Translations under genes and position numbers: made by a program | From: JACMLD01 sp044223995 | GTDB lineage: Bacteria; Bacteroidota; Bacteroidia; Chitinophagales; Chitinophagaceae | DNA length: 64,000 nucleotides | Direction: 5' to 3' | Assembly: GCA_044223995.1 (NCBI GenBank) | Contig: JBGALE010000004.1 | Span: forward strand, 124,001 to 188,000 | In this document: one piece after another, positions 25,638-35,184 of the stretch | How positions within the stretch are numbered: position 1 is the first letter of the stretch | Layout of the letters: the number at the start of each line of letters is the position of its first letter | Notes under the pieces: model-generated | Databases searched by the model: none | Told to the model about the DNA's origin: nothing | What the model saw: the letters and a program-made list of their open reading frames with translations, nothing else

Positions 25638-26537
25638 TTAACCGATTTCATTACGGTAGGGCATCGAAGCCTGTGCACCCATTTTAGTCACGGAGATGGA
25701 AGCAGCCCGGCAGGCAGTCTGGATGGCTTCTTCCCATTTTTTTCCCGAACTGATTTCACCCGCCAGTACACCATTGAAAACATCACCCGCTGCGGTCGTG
25801 TCGACTGCATTGACTACGGGTGCTTTCACCAGCAGTTGTGTTTCCTGGTTGATAAAGAGCGCGCCCTGTGCGCCAAGTGTAACAATAATATTTTCCACGC
25901 CTTTGTTCAGCAGGACAGCCGCAGCCCTGGCGGCACTGTTGATATCCGTAACAGGAATACCGGTTAATAATGCAGCTTCTGTTTCATTGGGTGTCATTAA
26001 AAAAAGAGTGGGGTACAATTCATCGGGCAATGGTTGTGCAGGAGCAGGATTCAGAATAACTTTCCTGCCCAGGCTTTTTGCTTTTTTTGCAGCATACACC
26101 ACACTGCGGAGCGGGATTTCCAATTGAAGCAATACAATATCAGCAGCAGCTAATTCTGTTGATGCTGCATCAATATTTTTTTCTGAAAGTGTTTCATTGG
26201 CGCCGGAAGCGACTACGATTTCATTCTCTCCTGTTGAATCTACCAGTATCAGTGCTGTACCGGAAGCTTTCGCCGGATCGGTAGCTATGTATTTTGTTTG
26301 TATGCCTTCTTTATTAAATTCTTCGATGGCACGCTGGCCAAAAATATCATTACCGGTTTTACAAACAAATACCACCTCATTTCCCATTCTCGCTGCTGCC
26401 ACCGCTTGGTTGGCACCCTTTCCCCCGGAGAACATAAAAAATTCACCACCCAGTATGGTTTCACCCGGTACAGGAAATTTGTTGGTCTTGACTACCATAT
26501 CGGTATTCGAACTACCAATGACAACAATCTTTGACAT
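25638..26537 (-). CDS. rbsK: Ribokinase
   Basis: 299 aa, typical of the PfkB family. Landmarks: GSSNTDMVV near the start (ribose-binding Asp), SGGKGANQAVAAARMG (37-52, substrate site), NPAPAQ, TPNETEA and the ATP-site motif DTTAAGDVFNG near 245-255, which carries the catalytic Asp of the G-A-G-D type motif. It phosphorylates ribose at O5 with ATP. It is the last gene of a three-gene run with a sugar permease (24 bp gap) and a nucleoside hydrolase, so its ribose probably comes from nucleosides. Confidence 0.92.
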   Translation of the reverse strand: MSKIVVIGSSNTDMVVKTNKFPVPGETILGGEFFMFSGGKGANQAVAAARMGNEVVFVCKTGNDIFGQRAIEEFNKEGIQTKYIATDPAKASGTALILVDSTGENEIVVASGANETLSEKNIDAASTELAAADIVLLQLEIPLRSVVYAAKKAKSLGRKVILNPAPAQPLPDELYPTLFLMTPNETEAALLTGIPVTDINSAARAAAVLLNKGVENIIVTLGAQGALFINQETQLLVKAPVVNAVDTTAAGDVFNGVLAGEISSGKKWEEAIQTACRAASISVTKMGAQASMPYRNEIG

Positions 26538-26561
26538 GTGCTTTTGATTATTGAAAAATTA

Positions 26562-27557
26562 TTAACGGGCATAAATGATCAGTGCAATACCCGCCACGTA
26601 CAGCAATAACATAATATTCAACAACGCGCTGGTGCCTGTTGGTGCGTTTTTAAATTCTTTCCATATAAATATTCCCCATATAGCCGCTACCACCGTCGCG
26701 CCCTGTCCCAATCCATAAGAAATAGCAGCGCCTGCTTTACCCGATGCAATAATGCTGAAGGACATACCAACACACCAAATGATACCACCGAGTATACCTG
26801 TCAGGTGGTTGCGAAAACCGCCTTTGAAATACTGACCGAAACCAACGGGTTCACCCACAAATGGTTTCTTCATGATATAGGTATTAAAAATTATATTGCT
26901 CAGTAAAATACCAATGGCAAAAAATACCATGGCGGTGTAAGGACTTAATTTACCGGGCTCCGGTACCGTGAAATTGGCAAACATCGCTTTGGCAACAAAA
27001 CGGTAAAAGAAACCCATCAGCAAACCTGCAGCAATCGATAAACTAAGTCCTTTGGTAGAAGGTGATGCATTGCCGGATGACATTTTCTTATAGGCCCTTG
27101 CATTTAATACAATCGCGATGGCAATCAATGCAACGCCTGCAAACAACAAGGCTGCATTACCCTGTGGTGCATCCATATAATTGACCAGTACACCCAGCAC
27201 CAGTGCAATGCCAATACCAACCGGGAATGCAACCGACATACCTGCGATGGCGATGGCAGCAACCAGTAAAATATTGGCTGCATTGAAAATGGCGCCGCCC
27301 AGCAGGGCAGATCCTATATTGTCTGTACCCGCCTGCGATACATCGGCCATAAAACTGCGGCCTGCTGTTCCATGACTGCCCAGTGTAAACGCAAAGATGA
27401 GCGTGAGCACTAAGATGCCAATAACATAGTCCCAGTAGAACAATTCGAAGCGCCAGTTTTTTGCCGCCAGCTTTTGTGTATTGGCCCAGGAGCCCCAGCA
27501 CAACATGGTGATGATACAAAAAATAACCGCCATGGGATAACTGTCAAGTATAAACAT
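26562..27557 (-). CDS. GRP / RhaT-like sugar transporter of the DMT superfamily
   Basis: 331 aa with about ten hydrophobic segments and few loops. It resembles glucose/ribose uptake proteins and RhaT: MLCWGSWANTQK near residue 18, paired glycine-rich helices (GGAIFNAANILLVAAIAIAGM) split over two motifs, and GGIIWCVGMSF in the second half. It is predicted to import a monosaccharide. It lies between the nucleoside hydrolase (33 bp upstream) and ribokinase (24 bp downstream), which makes ribose the likely cargo. Confidence 0.82.
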   Translation of the reverse strand: MFILDSYPMAVIFCIITMLCWGSWANTQKLAAKNWRFELFYWDYVIGILVLTLIFAFTLGSHGTAGRSFMADVSQAGTDNIGSALLGGAIFNAANILLVAAIAIAGMSVAFPVGIGIALVLGVLVNYMDAPQGNAALLFAGVALIAIAIVLNARAYKKMSSGNASPSTKGLSLSIAAGLLMGFFYRFVAKAMFANFTVPEPGKLSPYTAMVFFAIGILLSNIIFNTYIMKKPFVGEPVGFGQYFKGGFRNHLTGILGGIIWCVGMSFSIIASGKAGAAISYGLGQGATVVAAIWGIFIWKEFKNAPTGTSALLNIMLLLYVAGIALIIYAR

Positions 27558-27590
27558 AGTGCAGTAGTATTGGTTGAATGAGATATTCGT

Positions 27591-28643
27591 TTATTTTTTT
27601 GAGCCATGTTTTACCGGCTGGTGCATGATCAGGTCATTGATAATATTTTCCATATCCGTTACCGGTGCTTTAGCCACCAGGTAATAATCACGCGTCCCTT
27701 TTTTGTCCCAGCCATTGCTGCCGTCGGCATGACAGATCATTTTGCCTTTTACCACCGTGAAATATTTTTCATAGCCTCGTACCGCTACCAGCACCGCCGT
27801 TTCATCCCAACTGTTTCGCCCATTGACATCATTCGGGTCCATGGGAATGCTGCGGGCGAACACATCTTTTACCGGAGAGTTTTTATAATCACTGTTGGCA
27901 ACGGGTAAACCGGTATGGATATACAAACCGATTTCAAAACCACTGAATACAATATTGGTGGGCCAGTTGTCAAATACCATTTTTGAAGCAGGTGCATCTT
28001 CCATTACATTGAATTCTTTGAAAGCACCCATGTCCTTATCAAAACGTGCCGCCATACATACCAGTCGTTTTACTTTTTTTGAAACCAATTCCTTCCCGCT
28101 GAGCGGTGATATTTTATCGGGTTTTGATTGCAGCAGGTTGGACATATTGGTAAGAAATCCCACGGTGACGATGACAACACTGTGATCGGGTTGTTTCGAC
28201 AATAGGCGGCGGTAAAGGCTGAGTGCATCTTCCGCCTGGTTATTGGATGTAATGGTATGCGGATAATTGGCAACAATCAGCGAATCCCATTTTTGCGAAG
28301 AACCAATATTGACTGCTTCACCACGGACAACGGCAATGGGCAGCGAAGGCCGGTTGAAGTAGGTGTTGAGTACATCCAGTGTTGCTGCCACCAATGGATG
28401 TTTGTTGCTGGCCACCGTTGCCAGTATATTGCATTCGCCATTGTCGGCCATGGCATGCAGCATGGTGATGGCGCCGACATCGTCATAATCAGGTCCCATA
28501 TCGGTGTCGAAAATGATGGATACAGGAGGAGTGTGTTTGCCGTTTTGCTGCGCCCATGAGATGGACACGGAAAGGAACAGCATCCAAACGGGAAGGGACA
28601 AACGCAATAGCATGATCCGTTTGTTCAAACAGGGATGATTCAT
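27591..28643 (-). CDS. Periplasmic inosine-uridine type nucleoside hydrolase
   Basis: 350 aa. A signal peptide ends near residue 31 (SISWAQ), so the enzyme is exported, unlike cytoplasmic relatives; an alternative ATG 10 codons in (28613) would also serve. The calcium-site signature DTDMGPDYDD lies near residues 46-55, the defining motif of the IUNH family. The C-terminal NSWDETAVL carries the final metal-binding Asp of the family. It releases ribose and a base from ribonucleosides. It is the first gene of a unit with a sugar permease and ribokinase. Confidence 0.9.
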   Translation of the reverse strand: MNHPCLNKRIMLLRLSLPVWMLFLSVSISWAQQNGKHTPPVSIIFDTDMGPDYDDVGAITMLHAMADNGECNILATVASNKHPLVAATLDVLNTYFNRPSLPIAVVRGEAVNIGSSQKWDSLIVANYPHTITSNNQAEDALSLYRRLLSKQPDHSVVIVTVGFLTNMSNLLQSKPDKISPLSGKELVSKKVKRLVCMAARFDKDMGAFKEFNVMEDAPASKMVFDNWPTNIVFSGFEIGLYIHTGLPVANSDYKNSPVKDVFARSIPMDPNDVNGRNSWDETAVLVAVRGYEKYFTVVKGKMICHADGSNGWDKKGTRDYYLVAKAPVTDMENIINDLIMHQPVKHGSKK

Positions 28644-28789
28644 ATAGCAGGCATGTTTTAGTCAATGAAGGCGGAGGGTCAGGAAGTGTTGTTTTCCGGG
28701 GCATGAATATCGTTACGGGAATATAATACTTTTCCGCAGCAGCCGGGAAAATAACAGTAAAAACCACCAGTTTCCCAGGCGGTTAACTT

Positions 28790-30538
28790 TTAGTGCAACT
28801 GGTATACGGCAGCTTCGTATGGTTTTAATTCAACCGAAGTGTTGCCTGTTTGCTTCACAGGTTGATTATTGTAATTGGAAAGGAGCAGCGTTGCACCTGC
28901 AAGGCTGATACCGGTATCTGTAATAGAATTGCCTGCGGAAAAATTCAGCAGCACCAGGATTTTTTTGCCATCGCCTTCCCGCGTATAGGCATACACGGTA
29001 GGATTGTTCGGGTCAAGCAACTGGTATTTGCCATAGATAAGCGTTGGCGTCTTCTTTCGCAGCGCTGTTATTTTTCTGAAATAATGAAGGGGCGAATTGG
29101 GATCTTTTTCCTGTGCCGCTGCATTAATTGTTTTGTAATTGGGATTGACGGCTATCCAGGGTGTACCGGTAGAAAAACCTGCGTTGGCTGATTGGTTCCA
29201 TTGAAAAGGTGTGCGGCCATTATCACGGGTATTTCTTTTTGCATTGTCGAAAAATGCTGCCGTATCACCACCGGTGGATTTCACGTGCTGGTATTCGTTC
29301 AGGTTGGCCATATCGCGAAAATCGGCGACACTGTTGAAAACAGTATTGGTCATGGCTAATTCGTCGCCATTGTAATAATAAGGTGTACCGCGCATGGTCA
29401 TGATAAAAGTAGTAAGCAGCTTGGAGGAACGGTCCCTGAATGCAGGGCTATCGTTTCCAAAGCGGCTGACCATCCTGGCCTGGTCGTGATTGGCAAGGAA
29501 TACCGATAACCATCCATTCACAGCAAATGCACTGTCCCAGCGGCTGAATACTTCTTTCAGTTTTAAAAGACTATAGCCCCGTGGATTACCAATATCCACG
29601 CCATCGAATGCATAGGCCATATTGAGTTCATGGCGATCGGCGTCTACGAGATCATGTGCATCTTTGAATGAATTGCCCGCGCCCTCTGCCACACTCATCA
29701 CATTGTATTTGCTCAGCACTTCGGTATTCATTTCCCGTAGATAATTGTGGATATGCGGCACAACACCGTAATACAGCGAAAAGTTTTTTTCATATCCTGC
29801 GGGAAATGCAGGCCAGGTGGTATCCTTGGCAGCAAACTGGAATGCATCGAGGCGGAAACCATCAATGCCTTTGCCGGCCCAAAATTTCATGATATCATAC
29901 ACTTCTTTGCGCAGTTGCGGGTTTTCCCAATTGAGATCGGGTTGTTTGCGGCTGAAGTAATGCAGGTAATATGCATTGGTGAGCGAATCATATTTCCAGG
30001 CATCGTGGTTGACATCAAAAAGACTGTAGCGCGGCGTTGGTTTTCCCTTTTCAGCAGGCCACCAATGATAATAATTACGGTAAGGGCTTGTTCTCGAACT
30101 GCGGCTTTGTTTAAACCATTCGTGTTCGTCACTGCTGTGGTTCACTACGAGGTCCATCACCAGTTTGATACCGCGCGCATGCAAGCCCTTCAGCAAAGCA
30201 TCAAAATCCGCCATGGTGCCGAAGTCTTTTAAAATATTGCGATAATCGCTTACATCATATCCATTATCGTCGTTGGGTGAACTGTAAATCGGGTTGAGCC
30301 AAACTGCTGTTACACCCAGGCTTTTGATATAATCGAGTTTTGAAATGATCCCTTTCAGATCGCCCACCCCATCGCCATCGGTATCCTTAAAACTGCGCGG
30401 GTATATTTGGTACACAATGGCTTCCTTCCACCATTTTCTTTCGTTGCTTTTATTGGTGGACTTTACCTGGCAATGAGCAATGGAATGTTGTGATGTAAAA
30501 ATCACCATCAGCAAAATGGCAGGGAAAAGACGTTTCAT
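28790..30538 (-). CDS. GH13 alpha-glucosidase (oligo-1,6-glucosidase-like), exported
   Basis: 582 aa with a signal peptide (residues 1-23). GH13 regions are all present: WKEAIVYQIYPRSFKD start, DLVVNHSS (129-136), GIDGFRLDAF with nucleophile Asp231, SVAEGAG with acid/base Glu285, and FLANHDQARM with Asp352. A calcium-type loop DTDGDGVGD (52-60) matches the oligo-1,6-glucosidase subfamily. A C-terminal beta domain follows (about 490-582). It is a periplasmic enzyme that would cut alpha-glucosides. It is 146 bp upstream of the nucleoside operon and may be separate from it. Confidence 0.92.
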   Translation of the reverse strand: MKRLFPAILLMVIFTSQHSIAHCQVKSTNKSNERKWWKEAIVYQIYPRSFKDTDGDGVGDLKGIISKLDYIKSLGVTAVWLNPIYSSPNDDNGYDVSDYRNILKDFGTMADFDALLKGLHARGIKLVMDLVVNHSSDEHEWFKQSRSSRTSPYRNYYHWWPAEKGKPTPRYSLFDVNHDAWKYDSLTNAYYLHYFSRKQPDLNWENPQLRKEVYDIMKFWAGKGIDGFRLDAFQFAAKDTTWPAFPAGYEKNFSLYYGVVPHIHNYLREMNTEVLSKYNVMSVAEGAGNSFKDAHDLVDADRHELNMAYAFDGVDIGNPRGYSLLKLKEVFSRWDSAFAVNGWLSVFLANHDQARMVSRFGNDSPAFRDRSSKLLTTFIMTMRGTPYYYNGDELAMTNTVFNSVADFRDMANLNEYQHVKSTGGDTAAFFDNAKRNTRDNGRTPFQWNQSANAGFSTGTPWIAVNPNYKTINAAAQEKDPNSPLHYFRKITALRKKTPTLIYGKYQLLDPNNPTVYAYTREGDGKKILVLLNFSAGNSITDTGISLAGATLLLSNYNNQPVKQTGNTSVELKPYEAAVYQLH

Positions 30539-30702
30539 CGAAATATTTTTTTGAAATGATGACGGAATGAATAAGTGAATCCCGCAGCTATTGGAGGTGT
30601 AAAGGTATTAAAGAATCAATATCGATAACGCTTTGTTGCAAAACAAATGCAGGATATGCACGGACCTTATACAGGAAAGTGGTATGAATGAGCCATGAAA
30701 CA

Positions 30703-31482
30703 CTAACTCTCCTTTTTCTTTCCCCAGCGGTATCTTAAATACACACCGATAAAACCAATGAGTGATACCAGGATAGGAATAGTTACTTTCGGATTGTCGG
30801 TCAGGTAATTGAAAAAAGTACGTACAATATTGGGGTCAATCTGCACATTTAGGACAATGGTTTTGTCTTCAAACTGTTCGGTGACGCCTTCCGGCTTTTG
30901 CGCAACTACCTTTAAAATTAGTTTCGTTTCCTTTTTATCGGTTTTGGTATTAATCGTCCAGTGCCAGCGGTTGCCGTTGATGGTATCGATCTGTTGTTTG
31001 TCAGCCGGGTGAATGCGGGTGATAGTAAAATCTCCTGCAGGATCAACGAGTGAAATATCAAGCGATTTGTAAACAATGACATTAATGGTATAGATGGCGC
31101 TGGTATCTTCTTTGGTAATGGGATGCTGTGTTTGCTCATTCACAATCAATTTCAAAGTGCTTCTCACTTCGCTTTCCGGGTGAATGATGGAGACGTATAC
31201 ATTGATGTCTTTGGTTTCATTTCTTTTGATAATGGGAAAATAGGAATAACCCAGGATGGCAGATTTACCAGGTTTCGATCCATCGGAAATGGTATGATGC
31301 GATGTATCAACCAGGTGTTTGCCTGTGTCCGGTATCACCGTAGCAGAGTCAGGTACTGTAATGGTTGAGTCCATATCTTTCGGATGGACATCGGCGGAAC
31401 TGTTGCAGGCAAGGAACGCAGTGCTTACACAGCCAGCCAATATGAAAAACAATATTCTTTTCAGGGCATTGTTCATTGCCAT
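30703..31482 (-). CDS. Hypothetical lipoprotein with C-terminal membrane segment
   Basis: 259 aa. The N-terminus is a lipoprotein signal with lipobox F-L-A-C (Cys26), followed by a Ser/Thr/Asp-rich linker to about residue 70. The body is beta-rich (DINVYVSIIHPESEV, ETKLILKVVAQKPEG). Near the end lies one hydrophobic segment (TIPILVSLIGFIGVYL) and a basic tail (RYRWGKKKES). Having both a lipid anchor and a transmembrane segment is unusual and would fix the protein to the inner membrane at both ends. No family was recognised. Confidence 0.65.
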   Translation of the reverse strand: MAMNNALKRILFFILAGCVSTAFLACNSSADVHPKDMDSTITVPDSATVIPDTGKHLVDTSHHTISDGSKPGKSAILGYSYFPIIKRNETKDINVYVSIIHPESEVRSTLKLIVNEQTQHPITKEDTSAIYTINVIVYKSLDISLVDPAGDFTITRIHPADKQQIDTINGNRWHWTINTKTDKKETKLILKVVAQKPEGVTEQFEDKTIVLNVQIDPNIVRTFFNYLTDNPKVTIPILVSLIGFIGVYLRYRWGKKKES

Positions 31483-31659
31483 TAATTGTAGTGTGCGCGA
31501 ATGGCTTTCAAACGGTAGCGTATTGAAGTACCGTAAAGTTCATTCTTTTTATAAAGACGGCAATACTACTTTTAGGTAGCTTGGTAAAATGACAGGCAGG
31601 CGGGCAACTTGCCCTATCATCGGTGATGGATAGGCTTGGATTAAAAAGCTTACTATGGG

Positions 31660-33447
31660 TTATAGTTCTTCATACAGATCGCCTTGTGTGGATAAAATTT
31701 CGCGGTATTTGTTGAACAATTTTGTTTTAGAGATAAACCCAAGAAACTGCTGGTCTTTGTTTACAACAGGCAGGTACCAACTTTGCGAAATGTCGAACCG
31801 CTCCATTACTTTTTGCATCGATTCATCTTCACCAATAACGGCTGCTGGTTTTTTCATCAGTTGGCGGATGGTGGTAGTATCAAACTTGTCTGGCTGAAAG
31901 AGTTGTTGTTTGATGTCGTTCAACTCAATGATACCAATAAACCTTTCTTTTGAATCGGTAACCGCGAATATATTCTTTTCACTTCTCTTAATGATGTCCA
32001 CCAGGTCTTTTAATTTTTTATCTATTGCGATAGATTCGTACTTGTCCTGCAGCATTTCCACCAGCGAAATAGAAGTAAGAATGTTTTGCTCCTTCTTATG
32101 CGTAAATACATCGCCTTCCCGCGCCAGTTTTTTTATCTCCATGCTGAAGGGCTCATAATGTTTTACGATGAAATAAGAAATGGACGATACGATCATCAGC
32201 GGAATAAACAATTCGTACCCATTGGTGATTTCGGCAATCAGGAATATTGCGGTAAGGGGACAATACATCACACCACTCAGCACGCCCGCCATACCCGCCA
32301 GGCTGAAATTATCTTCAGGCAGTTTGAACCAGCCACTTGTGTTCATCAGTTTGGAAAAAAAGAAACCTAGGTTTGCACCCACAAACAGGGAAGGCGCAAA
32401 GTTGCCGCCGTTGCCACCACTGCCAATGGTCACCGCCGCTGCAACAGGTTTGAACAACACAATCAGCCCAACAAACAACAGCAGTTTCCAGTTTGTCTCT
32501 TCGCTGGCAAACAAGGGCGCATGGTTTGCAATCGTGGCAGATTGTCCGCCGGCCAGCAGTTTAATGCTGTCATATCCTTCGCTAAAAAGTGGTGGCAACA
32601 ACAAAAACAATAATACCAGCATACAACCTCCTGCGAATGCTTTTGTATAAGCATTCGTGTTCCAGTGGTGAATGGTTGTTTCCACCCGTTTAAACATCCT
32701 GGCATAGTACAACGAAACGGTTCCCGCCAAAATACCGAGGATAGCATAATAGGGGACATTATGGTAATTAAAATTTTGCCGCAGTACAAAATTAAACAGG
32801 ATCGATTCCTGTAGAATAATCTTCGAACAAAGCGCGCCCACTACAGATGCAATGATCAGGGGAATGAAATAACTCACCACGGTTTCTGTCAGCAAAACTT
32901 CAATGGCAAAAATAACACCCGCAATCGGTGCATTGAAAACCGCAGCAATACCGGCAGCAGCACCGCAGGCGATCAGCAATGTCCTTTCACGGTACTGCAT
33001 ATCGCTGATGCGCGCCAGATTGGAGCCCACCGCCGATCCCGTTGCTACTATCGGCGCTTCCAGTCCTGCTGAGCCTCCCAATCCCACGGTGATGGAACTG
33101 GTTATGACATGCATATAGGTATGACTGAAAGGTATAAACGAAGATTTACGGGCAATGGCCTTGAGTACCATGGCAATTCCGCGCTCAATATGTCCTTTGT
33201 AAAAATTACGGATAACAAATACGGTAAGCACCAGCCCGGCAACCGGAAGCAACAGGTAAGCATTAGGCGTTACCTGTATTGATTTTACCCAATGCTGAAA
33301 ATAATGGACGATGGTCTTTAACAATACTGCAATTAATCCAGATACCAGACCAACCACGGTGGCCACCAGCATAATGTATTGCACTTTATTCAGCTTTTGC
33401 CGCAGCGACTGAATGGTATGCTGGTATATTGTTTTAACAAATCTCAT
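31660..33447 (-). CDS. ClC-family chloride channel/antiporter with CBS domains
   Basis: 595 aa. The ClC core spans about residues 20-430. Selectivity-filter regions are GLGGSAGLEAP (the gating-glutamate region, changed from the usual GREGP but with Glu kept), AVFNAPIAGVIFAIE and GSGGNGGNFAPSLFVGA. A pair of CBS domains fills about 455-585 (SISLVEMLQDKYESIAI, KDRFIG-like and QSWYLPVVNKDQQFLGFIS), which usually bind adenine nucleotides and tune transport. It stands alone. Whether it is a channel or a proton exchanger cannot be decided from this sequence alone. Confidence 0.9.
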   Translation of the reverse strand: MRFVKTIYQHTIQSLRQKLNKVQYIMLVATVVGLVSGLIAVLLKTIVHYFQHWVKSIQVTPNAYLLLPVAGLVLTVFVIRNFYKGHIERGIAMVLKAIARKSSFIPFSHTYMHVITSSITVGLGGSAGLEAPIVATGSAVGSNLARISDMQYRERTLLIACGAAAGIAAVFNAPIAGVIFAIEVLLTETVVSYFIPLIIASVVGALCSKIILQESILFNFVLRQNFNYHNVPYYAILGILAGTVSLYYARMFKRVETTIHHWNTNAYTKAFAGGCMLVLLFLLLPPLFSEGYDSIKLLAGGQSATIANHAPLFASEETNWKLLLFVGLIVLFKPVAAAVTIGSGGNGGNFAPSLFVGANLGFFFSKLMNTSGWFKLPEDNFSLAGMAGVLSGVMYCPLTAIFLIAEITNGYELFIPLMIVSSISYFIVKHYEPFSMEIKKLAREGDVFTHKKEQNILTSISLVEMLQDKYESIAIDKKLKDLVDIIKRSEKNIFAVTDSKERFIGIIELNDIKQQLFQPDKFDTTTIRQLMKKPAAVIGEDESMQKVMERFDISQSWYLPVVNKDQQFLGFISKTKLFNKYREILSTQGDLYEEL

Positions 33448-33595
33448 GCAGGTATAATGCGGGCAAAAATAGCCATCGTTTTCGATTAATGGTGCAGTGT
33501 TGCCATTTAGTTTGACTGCACATGTTAATGATTGTTGTTATTTATCGGGGTAATTAACCGATGCCGGAAGTATTGAAAGTATTTTCCCGGATATA

Positions 33596-34021
33596 TTACC
33601 TGCTTTTTTTCTTTTTTGACTGTTCGTCAATAATGGCAGCTTCTATAATAAAGGATTGCAGGATATCCGGGTCAATTGATTTTACAGAAGCGAAATCTTT
33701 CCAGTACACTTGTTTCCTGCCACCCCTGTCGAGATAATTGTTTTCGTCCTGCAGTAAATGGCCATTGATAAACCCAAAGCGCACGCCCGCATAGGTTTTC
33801 TTTGAACCCCACAGTATAGAAGCGGGCCAGATAAAACAAATATTTTTATGACGCCTGTAATAAATGGCGTTATAGGAAAGTTTCGGGCTTGCATCGGGTA
33901 TACAGGACAGCACGATCTTCTGCAGCAATAAAGTTATTTTCAATTCGTCTTCCGGCAGGCTGTCCAGCATGTCGTCTACTGTCTTGTATTTTCCTTCCTG
34001 CATTTTCCTTCCTGAACTCAT
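33596..34021 (-). CDS. DUF1801-family protein
   Basis: 141 aa. The order of features fits DUF1801 (YdhG-like): an N-terminal helix (DDMLDSLPEDELKITLLLQKIV), then DASPKLSYNAIYYRRHKNICFIWPA with its beta-strand core, and a lysine-rich end. The family is small, cytoplasmic and uncharacterised, often annotated as a possible iron-chaperone-like fold. It is a single gene convergent with no neighbour. Confidence 0.75.
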   Translation of the reverse strand: MSSGRKMQEGKYKTVDDMLDSLPEDELKITLLLQKIVLSCIPDASPKLSYNAIYYRRHKNICFIWPASILWGSKKTYAGVRFGFINGHLLQDENNYLDRGGRKQVYWKDFASVKSIDPDILQSFIIEAAIIDEQSKKKKSR

Positions 34022-34095
34022 ACATCAATCCATCTTTTGTTGCTGTAAGGATAAACGCAAATGTAAAAGTTTGCTATTGATTAAAAGCTGTTCTC

Positions 34096-35037
34096 TCAGC
34101 ATTGGCCGTTTAGCAGGCAGGATTGGTAAAGGCGGGGCGTAATGCCTTCTGTTTTTTTAAATACACGGATAAAATAGTTGACATCACTAAAGCCACATTG
34201 TGCGCTCACAGTGGCAATGGAGTTTTTTGGATCGGCCAGTAATTGTTTTGCCTGTTTTACCCGTTCATTGATAATGTATTCCACCGGGCTGATACCGCAT
34301 TGCTCCCGAAACCATTTAAAAAACATATTCCTGCTGAGATAGGCCTTGCGGCACAGTACATCCACGGTTATTTTCTCTGACAGGTTTTGCTGAATATAAT
34401 TAAGAACATAATGAAAGCGTGTCAGGTTATTATTGTTGCTGCTTTCCAGCGATGTTTGTTGCAACCGCTGGCTTTGTATCAGCCGGATCAGCAATTCCTT
34501 CAGCGATAAATCCGCAAAAATATTTTTTGCCCTGTCGGTGCTGCTGCACACACGGATGATTTTATTAATCAAATCGGTGACTTCATTGTCGTTGGAAAAA
34601 TGATATTGGTTGAATTGTAATTTCCAGTGATTGGTTTCACCGGGACTGTTGTTGTAATAATTATTCAGGTAGTGAACGGTATCATTTACGTACATCGAAT
34701 CGACAGCAAGGGCAATGCATTGTGTCGGGTTTTCTGTAGCGGCTTCGGGAAAATCAATCAGCATGGTTTCGTTTGCCGGAACAATAACTGTTTCACCCGG
34801 TAAATAATCAAATGCCGGGTCATCAAACAGGTGCATTACTTTTTTTCCCCTGATCATACTGGTGATTACAAAATCGCTGAAGGTAAGCGGTACCTGGTAG
34901 GTTTCCTGGTAACTCTCAAATATATTCAGCTCGCAGTTTTTTAAATTAAATATACGCCGGTTCTCTACCAGCGTTTGCAGGTATTGCGGATGTGTCAGAT
35001 CGACTTTCTGGAGATAATTCTTTACAGGCAACAGCAA
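34096..35037 (-). CDS. AraC-family regulator, divergent from aldehyde dehydrogenase
   Basis: 313 aa. The N-terminal part (1-200) is a cupin-like sensor of the AraC_N type (DYLPGETVIVPANETMLIDFP). The C-terminus has two helix-turn-helix units: VDVLCRKAYLSRNMFFKWFREQCG split at the turn, and NSIATVSAQCGFSDVNYFIRVFKK, the family signature, followed by G-I-T-P-R-L-Y. It shares a 147-bp intergenic region with the aldehyde dehydrogenase gene at 35185, so it very likely controls that gene. The inducer is unknown. Confidence 0.9.
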   Translation of the reverse strand: MLLPVKNYLQKVDLTHPQYLQTLVENRRIFNLKNCELNIFESYQETYQVPLTFSDFVITSMIRGKKVMHLFDDPAFDYLPGETVIVPANETMLIDFPEAATENPTQCIALAVDSMYVNDTVHYLNNYYNNSPGETNHWKLQFNQYHFSNDNEVTDLINKIIRVCSSTDRAKNIFADLSLKELLIRLIQSQRLQQTSLESSNNNNLTRFHYVLNYIQQNLSEKITVDVLCRKAYLSRNMFFKWFREQCGISPVEYIINERVKQAKQLLADPKNSIATVSAQCGFSDVNYFIRVFKKTEGITPRLYQSCLLNGQC

Positions 35038-35184
35038 CCGGATTTATCATTACAAGTTACGATTCTCACCGGAATGTGCAAAGCGGGGGTACGATTGTGC
35101 TATAAATAAATACAATTGTGAAACGGGTTCAGGATTATTAAGTGAAAATTAGAGGTATTATTTAACGATTAAAACGCTTGCAAT

